In this document: piece by piece, positions 18,630-28,998 of the stretch
Position numbering within the stretch: position 1 is the first letter of the stretch
Layout of the letters: each line of letters opens with the position of its first letter
NCBI GenBank assembly: GCA_000310025.1
Contig: FN647938.1
Location: forward strand, 1,088,482-1,117,975
From: Ectocarpus siliculosus
Taxonomy: Eukaryota > Sar > Phaeophyceae > Ectocarpales > Ectocarpaceae
Direction: 5' to 3'
DNA: 29,494 bases
Translations under genes and position numbers: made by a program
The notes under the pieces: generated by a model
Databases searched by the model: none
Told to the model about the DNA's origin: nothing
What the model saw: the letters and a program-made list of their open reading frames with translations, nothing else

Positions 18630-18702
18630 GTCTAGCCATGCGAGTTTCAAGAAAAAGCGTTGCACGTTCTGTGGAAACCCGAGTTCGATTCTCGGACTGG
18701 AC
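18630..18702 (+). other. tRNA-like sequence (probable tRNA pseudogene)
   Basis: The 73-base length matches a tRNA. The T-arm is perfect: five pairs CCGAG/CTCGG around TTCGATT. The acceptor ends GTCTAGC and ACTGGAC pair at six of seven positions, counting one G-U. The A-box region ATGCGAGTTTCAAG resembles that of Ser/Leu tRNAs. The D-stem and anticodon stem do not pair and the base before the presumed anticodon is not T. It is more likely a tRNA relic or SINE head than a working tRNA. Confidence 0.4.
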
Positions 18703-18995
18703 ACGGTATACCGGATAGAGAGGATACGGTTTTGGGCGAATCTCGTGACTAGTTGAGGTGTAGAAACGGTGGTCTCAGGACATCCCTGCAGGATCTTGAA
18801 ATGGTCGAAGAGGGCAATCAAAGGGAGAGAACACCGGATCCGCATGCTGTGATAACCGAGACCTCTTCGACAGCAGCCTCTCGATCGGTGCCGAGTTCGG
18901 TGGACGTACTTGGACGGCGGTGGTGGTGTGAGCCTCGAAGCACTCTTCGGTCATGGATTCGGTTTGGCTTTGATTATGGCTAAGCACTGGAATGC

Positions 18996-19034
18996 TCAAA
19001 CAAGGAGTTCAAACAAGGAGTTCAAACAAGGAGT
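18996..19034. repeat. Tandem repeat, 13 bp x 3
   Basis: TCAAACAAGGAGT is repeated three times without change. Confidence 0.92.
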
Positions 19035-19059
19035 GAGCTCGCGGTGTCGCGCGAGCTCA
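19034..19059. repeat. Perfect 10-bp hairpin
   Basis: TGAGCTCGCG and CGCGAGCTCA enclose a six-base loop. It overlaps the end of the 13-bp triplication by one base. Confidence 0.85.
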
Positions 19060-19616
19060 AGACAAGGGGCCCTGCAAATATATACAGAACTCTCAACCAC
19101 CTATGGGGACAACGCCAAATTCCCAAAGGGTGCAACTCCATGTAACCGTGATTGTATAACCGTTAACACGTTGTCTTGGAACCCGTGCTGCGTCGTGCAT
19201 GAGAAGCGTTGCACGGGAAGACGTCTCTGAAATTTTCATCTCTTCATCTTGCGGAACGTTAGTTTCTCAGAGGTGACCCACACCATAGCGATCCGAGAAC
19301 AAGACCAGACAAAATAACGCGTTGTGGAGATTCATGGGCTCAATGGACCATCACGAACCGAAATAACAGTGTCCGGATAACGTAGGGTGTGTGCACGAAA
19401 ACAAATCCAACACCTGTAAGCCCACAAATCGAACATCTGGTTCCTTAGGGGCGGGGGGGGGGGCGTACTCTTATGTTTTGCATGCCTTAGCGGTTAGACC
19501 ATTGACCACGCGTCCTCGAGAGGACGGAGCATTGTTCCCACGGGACCGATCACCGATGGCCAATCGTTCCTTCCTACTTTGCCAAAGGTGGCTCAAAAAT
19601 GTCTTCCCTAGTCTGT

Positions 19617-20984
19617 CTATCCTAACGATATATCCCTTCCCGCCTTTTCAAACCACTTCCTTCTCCCCAGTACAGCTACCGTCCTCTCCTCTCTATTCCA
19701 TGCCTCAAACATCTCCCTGTACGTCCCTTGTATTCTTCCCAGCTCAGTCATGTACACCTCCCTCTCCTCTTCGTACCACGGACATCCCGCGACTACATGA
19801 ACACGGTCTTCGCATTCGAAGCCGCAATCACATTTGAACTTGTCGTCTTCGTCGTCTACCATCCTATGTCTTCGTCGGCGTTCTCGAAGGCCTATGTCCC
19901 CGGTCCTGAATTTGACCTTAAGCTTTGTCCCTGCATCCATTGGTCCATGTAGGTATTCCTTGAACCCTATTCCTCCTTTCAACATTCCGTACACTTGTAG
20001 ACCCTCCTTATCCTCGGTTTCTTTCCTTAGATTCTGTTCTTCTCTCTCGGCACAAGCAACAGATATCTTCTTCTTGAACCCCTGTAGACCCTCCGTTTCC
20101 AGCGTTTCATCTTCGTCGATGTCTAACCCCTTCCATACGTCCTCTACAACCTTGACCCATTCCGTGGGTTGCCTACCCCTTTCTTTGTTTGCCCACTTCG
20201 CCTCCCATACTATTCTCAGCAACCTCTCGTCTCCCATCCCGCACATGCGATACTGCCATTTCAGCTTCCTTGCGTCTCTTCCCGACCGTAGGGAATGGAT
20301 CCCCAATTCTGCCCTGACGGCTGCATTACTTGTGCGCTTGGAGCACCCTAGGATGATTTTCGCTGCTTTCATCTGCGCCGCCTCGAGTTCTTGCACTACC
20401 TTCTTATTTCCTTCCCGTACTTCTCCGTCGTACTCTAGCGGTGGTACGATTACGCTCTTCAAAACCGCCAATTTGATGCGCGTATCGAGGTGCCGGTTTG
20501 CGAGTATTGGGTACAGCTTCCCTGCTCGTGCTTTGCCCTTTTCCGCTACCTTGGGCATGTGTGCATTCCACGAGCAGTCTTTCACGATCTCTACTCCGAG
20601 GTATGTGTACTGGTCCACTACTGCAATCTCCTCGATCCCCCACTTCCATCTATGTTCTACTGGTTCTTCCCTGACCTCGTTGCATACCATGACGGCACTC
20701 TTCTTAACGTTGGCAGACAATCTCCACTTGTCAGTAAACTTCTTCGCCGCGTCAATTTGTAGTTGCAGTCCCTCAGGGGTGTCCGACATACCAACAAAAT
20801 CATCCGCAAACAGCATTCCTGACACCGAAGTTTCCGTGTCCCTTACTTTAACTCCCTTCCGGACTGCCTCTACGAATTCCAACAGATCGTTGATGAACAC
20901 CTGGAACAATGTTGGGGACAGCGTGCAACCTTGTGGGACCCCCTGCTCAATGTCGAAGAATTTAGACAATTCTCCGTCTAGCTG
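19617..20984 (-). CDS. LINE reverse transcriptase, catalytic half and C-terminal domain
   Basis: Target-primed reverse transcriptase. In order along the protein are LDGELSKFFDIEQGVPQGCTLSPTLF (the -QG-LSP block), the catalytic FADDF (20799-20810 encodes FADD), the thumb-side block VDQYTYLGVEI, and a long C-terminal region. The region ends in CDCGFECEDRVHVVAGC, a Cys/His pattern typical after non-LTR RTs, then REMFEAW. The stop is at 19617. An ATG at 21083 opens this frame but lies out of frame with the upstream RT, so it is not the real start. The same C-terminal region is found decayed at 183-755. Confidence 0.88.
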   Translation of the reverse strand, partial: QLDGELSKFFDIEQGVPQGCTLSPTLFQVFINDLLEFVEAVRKGVKVRDTETSVSGMLFADDFVGMSDTPEGLQLQIDAAKKFTDKWRLSANVKKSAVMVCNEVREEPVEHRWKWGIEEIAVVDQYTYLGVEIVKDCSWNAHMPKVAEKGKARAGKLYPILANRHLDTRIKLAVLKSVIVPPLEYDGEVREGNKKVVQELEAAQMKAAKIILGCSKRTSNAAVRAELGIHSLRSGRDARKLKWQYRMCGMGDERLLRIVWEAKWANKERGRQPTEWVKVVEDVWKGLDIDEDETLETEGLQGFKKKISVACAEREEQNLRKETEDKEGLQVYGMLKGGIGFKEYLHGPMDAGTKLKVKFRTGDIGLRERRRRHRMVDDEDDKFKCDCGFECEDRVHVVAGCPWYEEEREVYMTELGRIQGTYREMFEAWNREERTVAVLGRRKWFEKAGRDISLG

Positions 20985-21430
20985 ACCGCGCTTTTCGTAC
21001 ACTCTGTCATCTTCTTCAGCACTCTCCATATTTTCCCCGTGATCCCGTACTTGGACAATTGTTTCCACAACCCATTTCTCCATACGGTATCGTATGCCTT
21101 TTTCACGTCCAGGAAGAAGCAGTACGTCCGCTTGCCCGCCCTCTTTCTACCTTGAATGATTCTCCCTACCGTGAATGCGTGGTCTACGCACCCCCTCTTC
21201 TGTCGGAAGCCTGCCTGGCCCTCACTAATGCTAAGTTCCTTCTCCAATACTCCCACTATCCTATCGTTCAGCAACTTACAAAACACTTTTCCTACTGGGT
21301 TCAACAGTGTGATAAACCTGTAGTGTCCTGGGTCACTCTTGTCTCCTTTCTTAAACAAGTTCACAACCACTCCTTCCCTCCATCTACTTGGCGCATACTC
21401 GTTTTTCCACACCCAGTTGTACAGCAGTAC
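20978..21430 (-). CDS. LINE reverse transcriptase, N-terminal half (frameshifted from the rest)
   Basis: This holds the first RT blocks: WREGVVVNLFKKGDKSDPGHYRFITLL, FCKLLNDRI, EGQAGFRQKRGCVDHAFTV, and the first catalytic Asp in FFLDVKKAYDTVW (about 21100-21118). The frame stops at 20978. One base appears to be missing near 20980-20985, because the natural continuation (LDGELSKFF) is in the next frame. Apart from this shift the RT core is intact, so the insertion may be fairly recent. Confidence 0.85.
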   Translation of the reverse strand, partial: VLLYNWVWKNEYAPSRWREGVVVNLFKKGDKSDPGHYRFITLLNPVGKVFCKLLNDRIVGVLEKELSISEGQAGFRQKRGCVDHAFTVGRIIQGRKRAGKRTYCFFLDVKKAYDTVWRNGLWKQLSKYGITGKIWRVLKKMTECTKSAVS

Positions 21431-21480
21431 CGTCTTCTCCTGGCTATTCCATCATGCCTCAAACATCTCCCGGGAGCATA

Positions 21481-23150
21481 ATTATACAGAGATTGCCGGG
21501 TTTGATGCTGAGGCGCTTTGGCTGAGGCGGGGACTTGTACCAGAGATCCCCGGGTTATATGGCGAGGAAAGTTTATTACTGCTGCTGATGCTGATGGTCT
21601 GCTCGTGTGTGAATGTCATGTGGGCTTGGAGCCCCCCGACAGATGGCGGACATCACCCCTCAAACCCTCAGGCTGGTCTTCGGAAGTTTCATGCATACTC
21701 CGAATATCTTTCGGGAGCAGCCTGTAGTTGTCTGAAGAATACTCTACAGTAAACAGTTGCAATCAGTGAATGCACGCTTGCAAACAATCTTGATCGTGCC
21801 TACATGTGCTTACACACCACCTCTTCGTTGCGGGAAACGCAGTATTGTCGAAGTGAACGTCAGAACGTCAGAATCGCTCACCGAATGTTTGTGTATTTTC
21901 GGTGACTCACGGAGACGTTTTTAAAACTCCCCCCGCCCGGGGGGAGGCGCGTAGGCGGATGGCACGAAAAAAACATATTCCCAGGTGACTAGAATGGTTC
22001 TCCCGAAGTGAATATTGGAGGCGGATTCAGGTGTCGGTTGCGTCGAGCTAGCGGTCTCTACCGCTATTTCCCACCACTGATGTCTGCCACCTACTACAGA
22101 CTAGTATGCATACATGTAGACCAGGCATGCATGCGGTCGAAGGCAACGCACACTTCAGGGTGGTCGGCGACAACTAGCAACGAACGTTGAGCAGTGATGG
22201 CCAAATTGAGTCAACGTGCTTCATAGCTTCCGTTGAACACCGTTGGTCATCACCACGCTATATTTGTCTAGATGCATGCCTCATGCAACAACATACGATG
22301 GACTGCACACGAAGAACGTTGTGTGATGAGAAGTGACGCATTTTAGCACATACACGACTTGACGGAAAGACATGATCTAGCGGGTAGATACGATCAAGCT
22401 GGACTCACTTAACGGCAACGACATACACAAGAAGAGATTTTCGGTGTAGTACCTCCTGGGTCCAGAGCGCTGTTATTTAACGCCGAAAAAAAAATGCTTG
22501 TGTAGGTGCGTAGAATACAAGATCCGCGAACGCACGGAGGTCGGCAACAACCACTCCACAAGATGACGGCCGGCGAACACGTCACCCCGAAAAGGATGTA
22601 TGGCGTGACAAGTTTCTTCTACGCTACACGGAGGGATCAATAACGTACACTGGTTAATGTTGCCTAATACTTGACAGATTGCGCAACTTCCTATCCTTGT
22701 TCACAAATAGAGCGCTCTCCCGCGTGGGAACAACGACCCGCCCCGAAGCGCAAACACGATTTGACTCACTTTCCGCCGTGCCTTCCATCGCAGGCAACAG
22801 AATCGCTTCGCGGCATGGTAGAGAGCTGCCCGAACAGAGCGTAACGATATGTTCCTTTATGGACATCTGCATCGCCGTTTTACGAGACAACTAGTGTTCC
22901 ATGTGTCCATAGAAGTGACACTCCAACACCGCCACAAAATCACGACAGCACTGCAGTAGCTTCTTCAGAGCTCTTGATCCATTTCCTATGTCAACTACGG
23001 GGACCTACTTCAAGAAACATTGTTCAAAAACTGAGTTTCACTTGAAAATACTAATGGTCAAATGCGACCAACCCGATAACCGAAGCGTGAACTGCCTCGG
23101 ATCTCGCGATCATTGGATCAGCTCATGCAACAAACAAGCACTCCCCCCGC
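21481..23150. other. Intergenic sequence, no gene recognised
   Basis: Short overlapping frames without domains. A GC-rich hairpin lies at 21927-21946 and an A9 run at about 22485. Sequence near 21495-21560 has a local duplication (GCTGAGGCG twice and CAGAGAT...CCGGGTT twice). Confidence 0.4.
21927..21946. repeat. GC-rich perfect hairpin
   Basis: CTCCCCCCG and CGGGGGGAG pair over nine bases around a two-base centre, right after GTTTTTAAAA. Confidence 0.8.
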
Positions 23151-23169
23151 CCCACCGTCGGCATAACTC

Positions 23170-23395
23170 CGCAGCAGCAGCAGGTGGCTCACTCCCGATG
23201 CCTGGTCCTGTACGCGACTACCGGAATCGATGGTTGGTCAGAACTGAATGCGATCCGAAGACCGGAAGGGCGGGCTATCGCTTGGACCTTGCCCCCCCAT
23301 CGACTTGTTCCGAACAGCAGCAGCAGCAGCAGCATCTGGTGGACTCGCACCGGATATTCAATTCTATACGTGACTACCGGTATGGACAGATAACG
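23170..23395. repeat. Diverged duplication around CAG tracts
   Basis: A CAG run is followed by about 30 bases and then by TACGCGACTACCGGAATCGA (about 23211-23230). This layout recurs with changes after a second CAG run (about 23313-23334) as TACGTGACTACCGGTATGGA (about 23367-23386). The plus frame translates as LYATTGIDG and LYVTTGMDR. The copies are about 155 bp apart. Confidence 0.5.
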
Positions 23396-23399
23396 CAAC

Positions 23400-24165
23400 A
23401 AACGTCGTCGACATCTGCATCAAATAGAAAAACGTAAACCTTGCCCGAGGGCACCACCGCCAACACAGCTGACATCGCTGTCGTGTTCCTGTCGGGGCTA
23501 TCCATGCCATCCTCCGCTTCGCCTGCCGGAAATCTTCCACCAGTCGCGAGATCCCTCGCCTTGCTCCCTTGAAAAATAACGCCCTCCCCGGATTCGCACC
23601 CAAGGCATAACACAAAAGATTCCAAGCAACGTGAAATAATTACAACGACGCAGGCATCCATGCGTTTGCAAACAAACAGATCTGCTGGACGGGAATCTCT
23701 CCTTCCATCCCGTTTGTCAACAACCGAATCCTTGCCGTGTCGCGTTGATCGTTGCAAGCGCCAATGCCACCTCCTGCTTTTAGAAGCACACAAATGTTCC
23801 TTGTAGCGTCAGCTCCACACACAGCGAGATCTCCACCCACACGTATGTCCGCCGTTGGTAAGTGGGCCTTCTTCATTGGTGAACGGGCAAGCGCGGACGA
23901 GGCTGACAAAATCAACACAAAACACCAACACGCACATTATTGGTGCGAAGAAAAGCTTCCGTGCACCCAAGCACGCGCTCCCGCCGCTCCGACAATCTCT
24001 CCCCCCACGCATGCAAACCTCCTCCGAGCGGCAATGGCTGAGCTCCACATCCACGCACGCACACCTCCATCGAGCGACCATGACAAGACGCCCGTCGTTC
24101 AACACAAGCCAACATCCATTCATCGTGCCAGAAGTAGGCAAGGCACTCCTCTCCTACGCTCAAGC
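23400..24165. other. Region downstream of the Q-rich gene, no gene recognised
   Basis: Minus-strand frames at 23374-23793 and 23640-23918 have protein-like stretches (for example AVLAVVPSGKVYVFLFDADVDD and ICVLLKAGGGIGACNDQRD), but no family was recognised and no splice model is clear. This could be the 3' untranslated region of the Q-rich gene followed by intergenic DNA. Confidence 0.3.
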
Positions 24166-24414
24166 TCAACCCCATCCTGGCTGCTGTCCTTGGGTCCCGG
24201 GGTTGTAGTCCGCCGGGGGTGGTGCTGGTGCCGGGGTGTATACCGTCTGCTGGGACGCCGACTGCGGACCGGCGGGAAGCGGCGGGAATATCTGGTACTG
24301 CTGCGTTGGTGTCGGCAGCTGTTGCTGCAAATGCTGGTGCTGCATCAGCTGCTGCTGTTGCTGTTGCTGCTGCTGCTGCTGCTGCACCAGCTGCTGCTGC
24401 TGGGCCATCGAAAG
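24166..24414 (-). CDS. Q-rich protein, predicted terminal exon
   Basis: Reading on the minus strand, an acceptor (CGCATTAG) ends at 24415 after a pyrimidine-rich stretch. The frame that follows in phase 0 is LSMAQQQQLV, then a Q run, MQHQHLQQQLPTPTQQYQ, a Pro-rich segment (TPAPAPPPADYNPGTQG) and a stop at 24166. Composition matches the end of the preceding exon at 25842-28067, and its donor is also phase 0. A separate short Q-rich gene starting at the ATG at 24408 is the alternative, but no promoter is evident. Confidence 0.5.
   Translation of the reverse strand, partial: LSMAQQQQLVQQQQQQQQQQQQLMQHQHLQQQLPTPTQQYQIFPPLPAGPQSASQQTVYTPAPAPPPADYNPGTQGQQPGWG
24348..24401. repeat. CTG/CAG trinucleotide repeat
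   Basis: CTG repeats with TTG interruptions encode the main Gln run of the terminal exon on the minus strand. Confidence 0.9.
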
Positions 24415-25841
24415 CTAATGCGCATTGAGCACGGCGAAGAGGGGGTACACGAAGTGTTGCGGAAGATGGAGATCTTGGTCACGTACGGTACAGGACACTT
24501 CGAAGTACACAACAATTCGAGCGTCTAGGAACCCTGCGTCGCCGCTCTCGCCTTCGTGGTATCACAACACGGTACTACAGAGTTCTCTAGTTTCAACTCC
24601 AAGAATGAAGTTGCTCGAGACACTACAGGTAGGTCTTCATTCCCAAAAGCCGGTTTCACACTTTGTGGCGATGCATTCTGCTCCTTACGCAACGCCACGA
24701 TCACCGAAGCGCGGGGGGAGATGGCTCATCCGACTACATACCTGACCGGCTACGTAGATACATTAGCACAACGCCAGCAACGTCGGGGCAGGTACTTTGC
24801 CAACACAAGCACGAGGTGGCCAACTAGTGGACCCCGTCTAGAGAGCACTCTCGTGCGTTCGACTAGTGTAACGAAAGTGCAAGGTACACTTGAGTACACG
24901 CATCTTTCAAGCGGTAATGGCCAGGATTTAGGAGGAAAGGTTCAGTTCATCTTTGAAATAGAATTTCAGTCCTTTGTCGGGCCGAAACAAGAATCGACAT
25001 AAAACAACGTCGCCTCCATTGCCGAAAAAAACTGCAGGGAAGAATGCAAACGAACGACGTTGCAAACCTTGCGCTACGCCAAGCAGGCGTCAGATGTAAA
25101 GTCAACACCGACGGTGCCTTGTTCCTCCTCAGTGAAAAGGCAGCTGCAATATTTAGTTTCATCCCCATGAATGTCGGTGAACGGCAGCATTGACGAAGAA
25201 CAAGAGCCACGTCAGTCCTCATGACTAGATCGAGGGGCTCACGCTCAGTCCCTCGCACACATTGCTTCTTCTGGAAGGTGTAAACTACCAGTCCAGAGAA
25301 ATTGTGATGTCGAAAAACGCGACAGCTGGGAAAACTTAGGTTCACACGGTGGTGGTGTGGGTGTGATATCCCGTACCCGTTTCCGCCGGCAGCGCGACGG
25401 TGGGGGAAATAAAGATATTAGCACGTCCCTTGCAACCCGGAGCTTCTCTTCAAAGCACGTGGGGTGATACGTTGGACACGAGGTCGCAGCAAAATCAACT
25501 TTCTTGAACGACGACGTTTCCTCAACCAAGTCGCCCCCCAACGGAAATCTCAGCTCTCCCAATGGGACTTCAAAGGGGGGTAAGGTGAGTGGCTTGCGTC
25601 ACACGTTACCAACATGAGGGAAAATTCTAAAAAAAAAACGCACATACGGGGCATCAAGTACAGGCCCGTCGCGTAAAATCAGCTTTACATCATTAGAAAT
25701 ACCGTTGACAGAGACGTGTTGTTAGGTAGCAGGTGGAGAGTAGATATGTAGGTTCTAAATGGTTGGGAGAAAAGTGCAGTTTCACGGTTTGGTTACTCGA
25801 CGTTTAGTTGGAAGAGTCAGCCTATTTTTCTCAACACACAC
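24415..25841 (-). other. Predicted intron of the Q-rich gene
   Basis: 1,427 bp between donor CAG|GTGTGTG at 25842/25841 and acceptor TTAG at 24416-24415. Frames inside, including a 149-codon plus-strand frame at 24556-25002, show no domain. An unseen small exon within it cannot be excluded. Confidence 0.4.
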
Positions 25842-28067
25842 CTGCACGCTCTGCTGTTGCTGCGGCTGGATGGCTGTCATGCTTTGCGGGGTCGCCACCA
25901 CCGAGTACTGCACGCCCGTCGCGCTGGAGCTCTGAACAAGACCCGTCGCCGGCAGCGGGGGCTGAACAACCGCGGTCTCCCCCGGTGCTTGCGCAATTCC
26001 CTGAACCCCCGTTGCCGCTGGTGATGCCACCACCACCTGTGCAATGCCATACTGCTGGGAGGATCCCTGCAGTTGCTGCCCAGTCGTCGACGCTCCCAGC
26101 GTAGCAAACGTAGGCTGTTGCTGGTACGAATAAGCATACCCTTGCTGCTGTTGCCCCGCAGCGCCGGCCGACTGCAGCACAACCTGTTGTTGCTGCTGCT
26201 GCTGCTGGGGTGGCCATTCACTTCCGCTCGGGTAACTAGCGCTCGAAACAGCGGGAATGGCGGACACTACTCCTGCTGGTGCTGCTTGGGCACCTGTGGC
26301 TGGTAATGCTGCTGCGGCACCTGTGGCTGGTGATGCTGCTACTGGTACTTGTGCTGCCGGTGCTGCGGATTCGGCGTCGGTTTTGCCAGCGGAGCTCCAC
26401 GACTGGCTCCCGCCACCACTAGTGTACTCCACCCTGCCAGTGGATGATGACGTTGATCCAGCGGCCGTACAAGCGGTAGCTTCGGGACGAGCAGTGGAGG
26501 TGAGGTACGTCGCATGTTGCGTGTCTGTCTTGCCGTACGAGGATGATTGTGCCACCCCTTTTGATGCAGCAGGCGCTCCGGCCGCAGCAGGCGCACTGGC
26601 GGCAGCAGGCTGCTGCTGGTGCTGGTTGTAAGAGACATACACGCTGCCGCCGCTTGCTGCCGCCGGTGTATGGGATACTTGCTGCGGGTACGACTGATAC
26701 TGTTGGTACTGGTACTGCTCTTGCCCTTGTTGCGTTTGATACTGCTGTGGTTGTTGCTGTTGCCTAGGTCGCTGTTGACTAGGAGCACCTCCCACTTTCT
26801 TCGCCTCTCCCGCGCTCGACTTCGTTCCCCCGGCCGTCGCCTGCACCGCTGCCGTCTTTGGCTGCTGGTACTGTTGAGTGCCAGCGCGCGGCTTTGCCCC
26901 TCCTGCTGGCTGAGCGTGAGATTGCTGCTTCCACTGAGGCTGTTGCTGGCCCGGCCCGCCGCTCAGGGCTCCGCTGGCCACCTTCGACCCCGAAACATTT
27001 GCAGTCTTCATTCCAGCTGCGCTTCCATTTTGCCCGTCCTTCATCTTGGGAGGGACACCAGACGCCAGAGTTCCGGATCCGCCACCACGAGGCACGGCCG
27101 ATGTGGCACCTCCATTGCCTACACCGCCCGTGCTGCCGGCAGACCGTGTCTCCTGGCCAGTGTGACGGGACCCGGGTACTTTCCTAGCGCCATTGTTTCC
27201 CGCCCCAGTGGCATGGCTCGACCTTCCCTGCGGCCCTGCAGCGCCGGTCAGGGCAGGCGACGACTGTGGACCGCTAGACGGTTGGTACGGTGAGCCAACA
27301 CCAGTCCTTGCCGCTCCTGTCCGCCTCCCTCCTTGACCCGGAGAACCCCCGGCCGGGGAGGACTGGTACGCGGAAAGGTCTGTCTGAGGCCCCCCCGAGC
27401 GTCTTCCACCACTGCCAGAGGCACCGGAAGCCGTACTCGGAGATTGGTACGCTGACAGGTCAGTCCTTTGACCACCACCCGCTCGCGCTGCGGCACCGCT
27501 CTCTGAGGACTTAGCAGAGGACGGCGGCTGGTACGCCGACAGGTCGTTCCGGTACGCCCCGCCGCCGCCGCCGCCGCCGCCCCGGCCACCACGTGCCTGA
27601 GTGGTGGCGGGCCCATGGTACGGGGACAAGTGCGATCTTGTGGTGGCACTGGGTCGAGTCTCTTTCGGGCCAGGACCAGTGGGGGCTTGGTAAGCGGACA
27701 GATCCGTCATTCGCGGGCGTTGCCCATCGGTGGCGGAGGATTTCCCAGGGCCGGCGGGGCGTCCCCCAGCGCTGCGAGATGGGGCCGTCTCCTGCTGGTT
27801 CTCGAGCACGAGGCCCGGTGTTGTCTTGCCCTCACCGGCACCGGGGGTTTGGCCTGCAACGGGCGCAGCAGAAGTTTGGCTTGGGCCACGGGCAGTGGCA
27901 GAAGCGGCGGTGGCGGTGCCGGCTGCCGGTTCGCGCTGCTGCTGTGGCTTTTGCTGGGGCTGTTGCGGTAGCTTCACCTGTTGTGTCCGCGGACGTTCGT
28001 GTTGACGTGAAGTGAAGTTGACGGGGAGCGCTCCATCGTCAGGCAACTCTGTTAAACTCATTGGAGG
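25842..28067 (-). CDS. Low-complexity protein with DLSAYQ repeats and Q-rich tail, middle exon
   Basis: A single open frame of 742 codons on the minus strand, with acceptor CATACCAG before it and donor CAG|GTGTGTG after it. After a short N-terminal segment (LTELPDDGALPVNF), a Gln/Pro/Ala stretch leads to six spaced motifs of the form (T/N)DLSAYQ(A/S/P)P. Tyr codons start near 27692, 27620, 27533, 27449, 27368 and 27287 (reading down), with 24-29 residues between. The second and sixth are degenerate (LSPYHGP, GSPYQPS). A Gly/Ser/Thr-rich region follows, then a Gln/Tyr-rich block (QEQYQYQQYQSYPQQ), then Ala/Ser/Val/Gln-rich sequence to the end. No folded domain or membrane segment is seen. Tyr/Gln/Gly/Ser composition resembles prion-like regions of RNA-binding proteins. 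Function is otherwise unknown. The frame stays open to 28232 upstream and 25782 downstream, which are probably intron read-through. Confidence 0.72.
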
Positions 28068-28998
28068 CTGGTATGCAAAATGACTTATAAGGAGCAGCAT
28101 ATCAGTATACCAGCACCAGCACCGTTGGTCGCTCTTGTCATCTCTCCCCATGTTGGAATCGTAATAGACAGCTGCCTTCCATACTCTAGCCTGCATGAAT
28201 GCAACACCGAACCTGGGCGATAACCTGCCCAACGTGTAGGCACACCTGAGATGTTACACGTGTCTAGTTCCAATACAAGGCCGACCCTCTGCTACATATT
28301 TCCTTGGAATAGAATGTATAAGATGAAACGCAAAACGAGCCTCTGTCACGCCAGACTGCTAGGATCAACGCATACGCCAGACAAATCCGTTGGTGTTCCT
28401 CCAGCAGATGTGTTGTATACATGTACAACAGCGAATGGGTCCAAGTGACGAAAAATAAGGAGGATGGGAGACCGCGTTCTTCGTGTGCTTCATGCGAGGA
28501 GGGTGGGGTTTCTTCTCTCGTGTCCCGGTGAGGACAGCGAGAGCATGGAACGAAATCACGGAGACGGTATTGTGAGCGGTCAATGACAAGCAGGGCAGAG
28601 ATATACTGGTGTGCTTCGGGCAATATTACAAAGCTCGTACCGTGAGCGTACACCGTTGAACGAATTGCCCATACGCAAGACTTTCCCTGATTCTTGCAGT
28701 GGGAGATCCCCATCCGTTTCTGGAGAGGAGGCAAATATCATACAAAGACAGCAAGGGTCGTCAAACGACACACTCGTCCCTGACGCCGTCGAATCACAAT
28801 TCAAAATTTTTGGGACTCCCGCCGTATGTGCGAACGCTCTCGTACAACAAAATAGTTCGTTTGAACTTTTGTGATACACTACAATATTGTTCACTGGGAG
28901 CTCGGACTTCATGTGACAAAAGCCCAAAACACACATTACGATGCAGAAATAGCGCAAACACGTACGCCACAGCCGTTCAAGCTTCTCCGTGTCCTCAC
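28068..28998 (-). other. Predicted intron of the RGG/Q-rich gene
   Basis: 931 bp between donor GAG|GTGAGG at 28999/28998 and acceptor CATACCAG at 28069-28068. Both junctions are phase 0. Another acceptor (CTCCTTATAAG, ending about 28087) has a better pyrimidine tract and would add SHFAYQ to the next exon, but is out of phase with this donor. A small extra exon could therefore exist here. No domain is seen in the frames inside. Confidence 0.45.

Larger units (their letters stand above)
18703..19590. other. Intergenic sequence with short repeats
   Basis: No gene is recognised. It holds a 13-bp triplication with an adjacent hairpin (18996-19059), a G10 run at about 19452-19463, and another A-box-like stretch (TTAGCGGTTAGACC near 19488). 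Confidence 0.4.
19617..21480 (-). mobile_element. LINE-type (non-LTR) retrotransposon, 5'-truncated
   Basis: On the minus strand, a reverse transcriptase and the C-terminal region of a non-LTR element are retained. The endonuclease and any ORF1 are missing. No poly-A tail or clear target duplication is visible at the low-coordinate end. At the high-coordinate end, 21433-21475 does not continue the upstream RT sequence. It matches the extreme 3' coding end of a related copy (MFEA, then WNSQEKT), as at 183-225. The element therefore begins with a chimeric junction. Confidence 0.88.

Noticed and set aside
19834-20985. 383-codon plus-strand open frame
   Set aside because: It is antisense to the LINE reverse transcriptase, whose motifs (QG-LSP, FADD, Cys/His block) are clear on the minus strand. 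The plus frame is Ser/Pro/Cys-rich without a domain.
24556-25002. 148-codon plus-strand frame
   Set aside because: It falls within the predicted intron of the minus-strand gene and shows no recognisable domain or repeat.
26257-28015. Several plus-strand open frames of 74-224 codons
   Set aside because: They are shadows of the GC-rich low-complexity minus-strand exon, with mirrored codon bias and no start context or domain.
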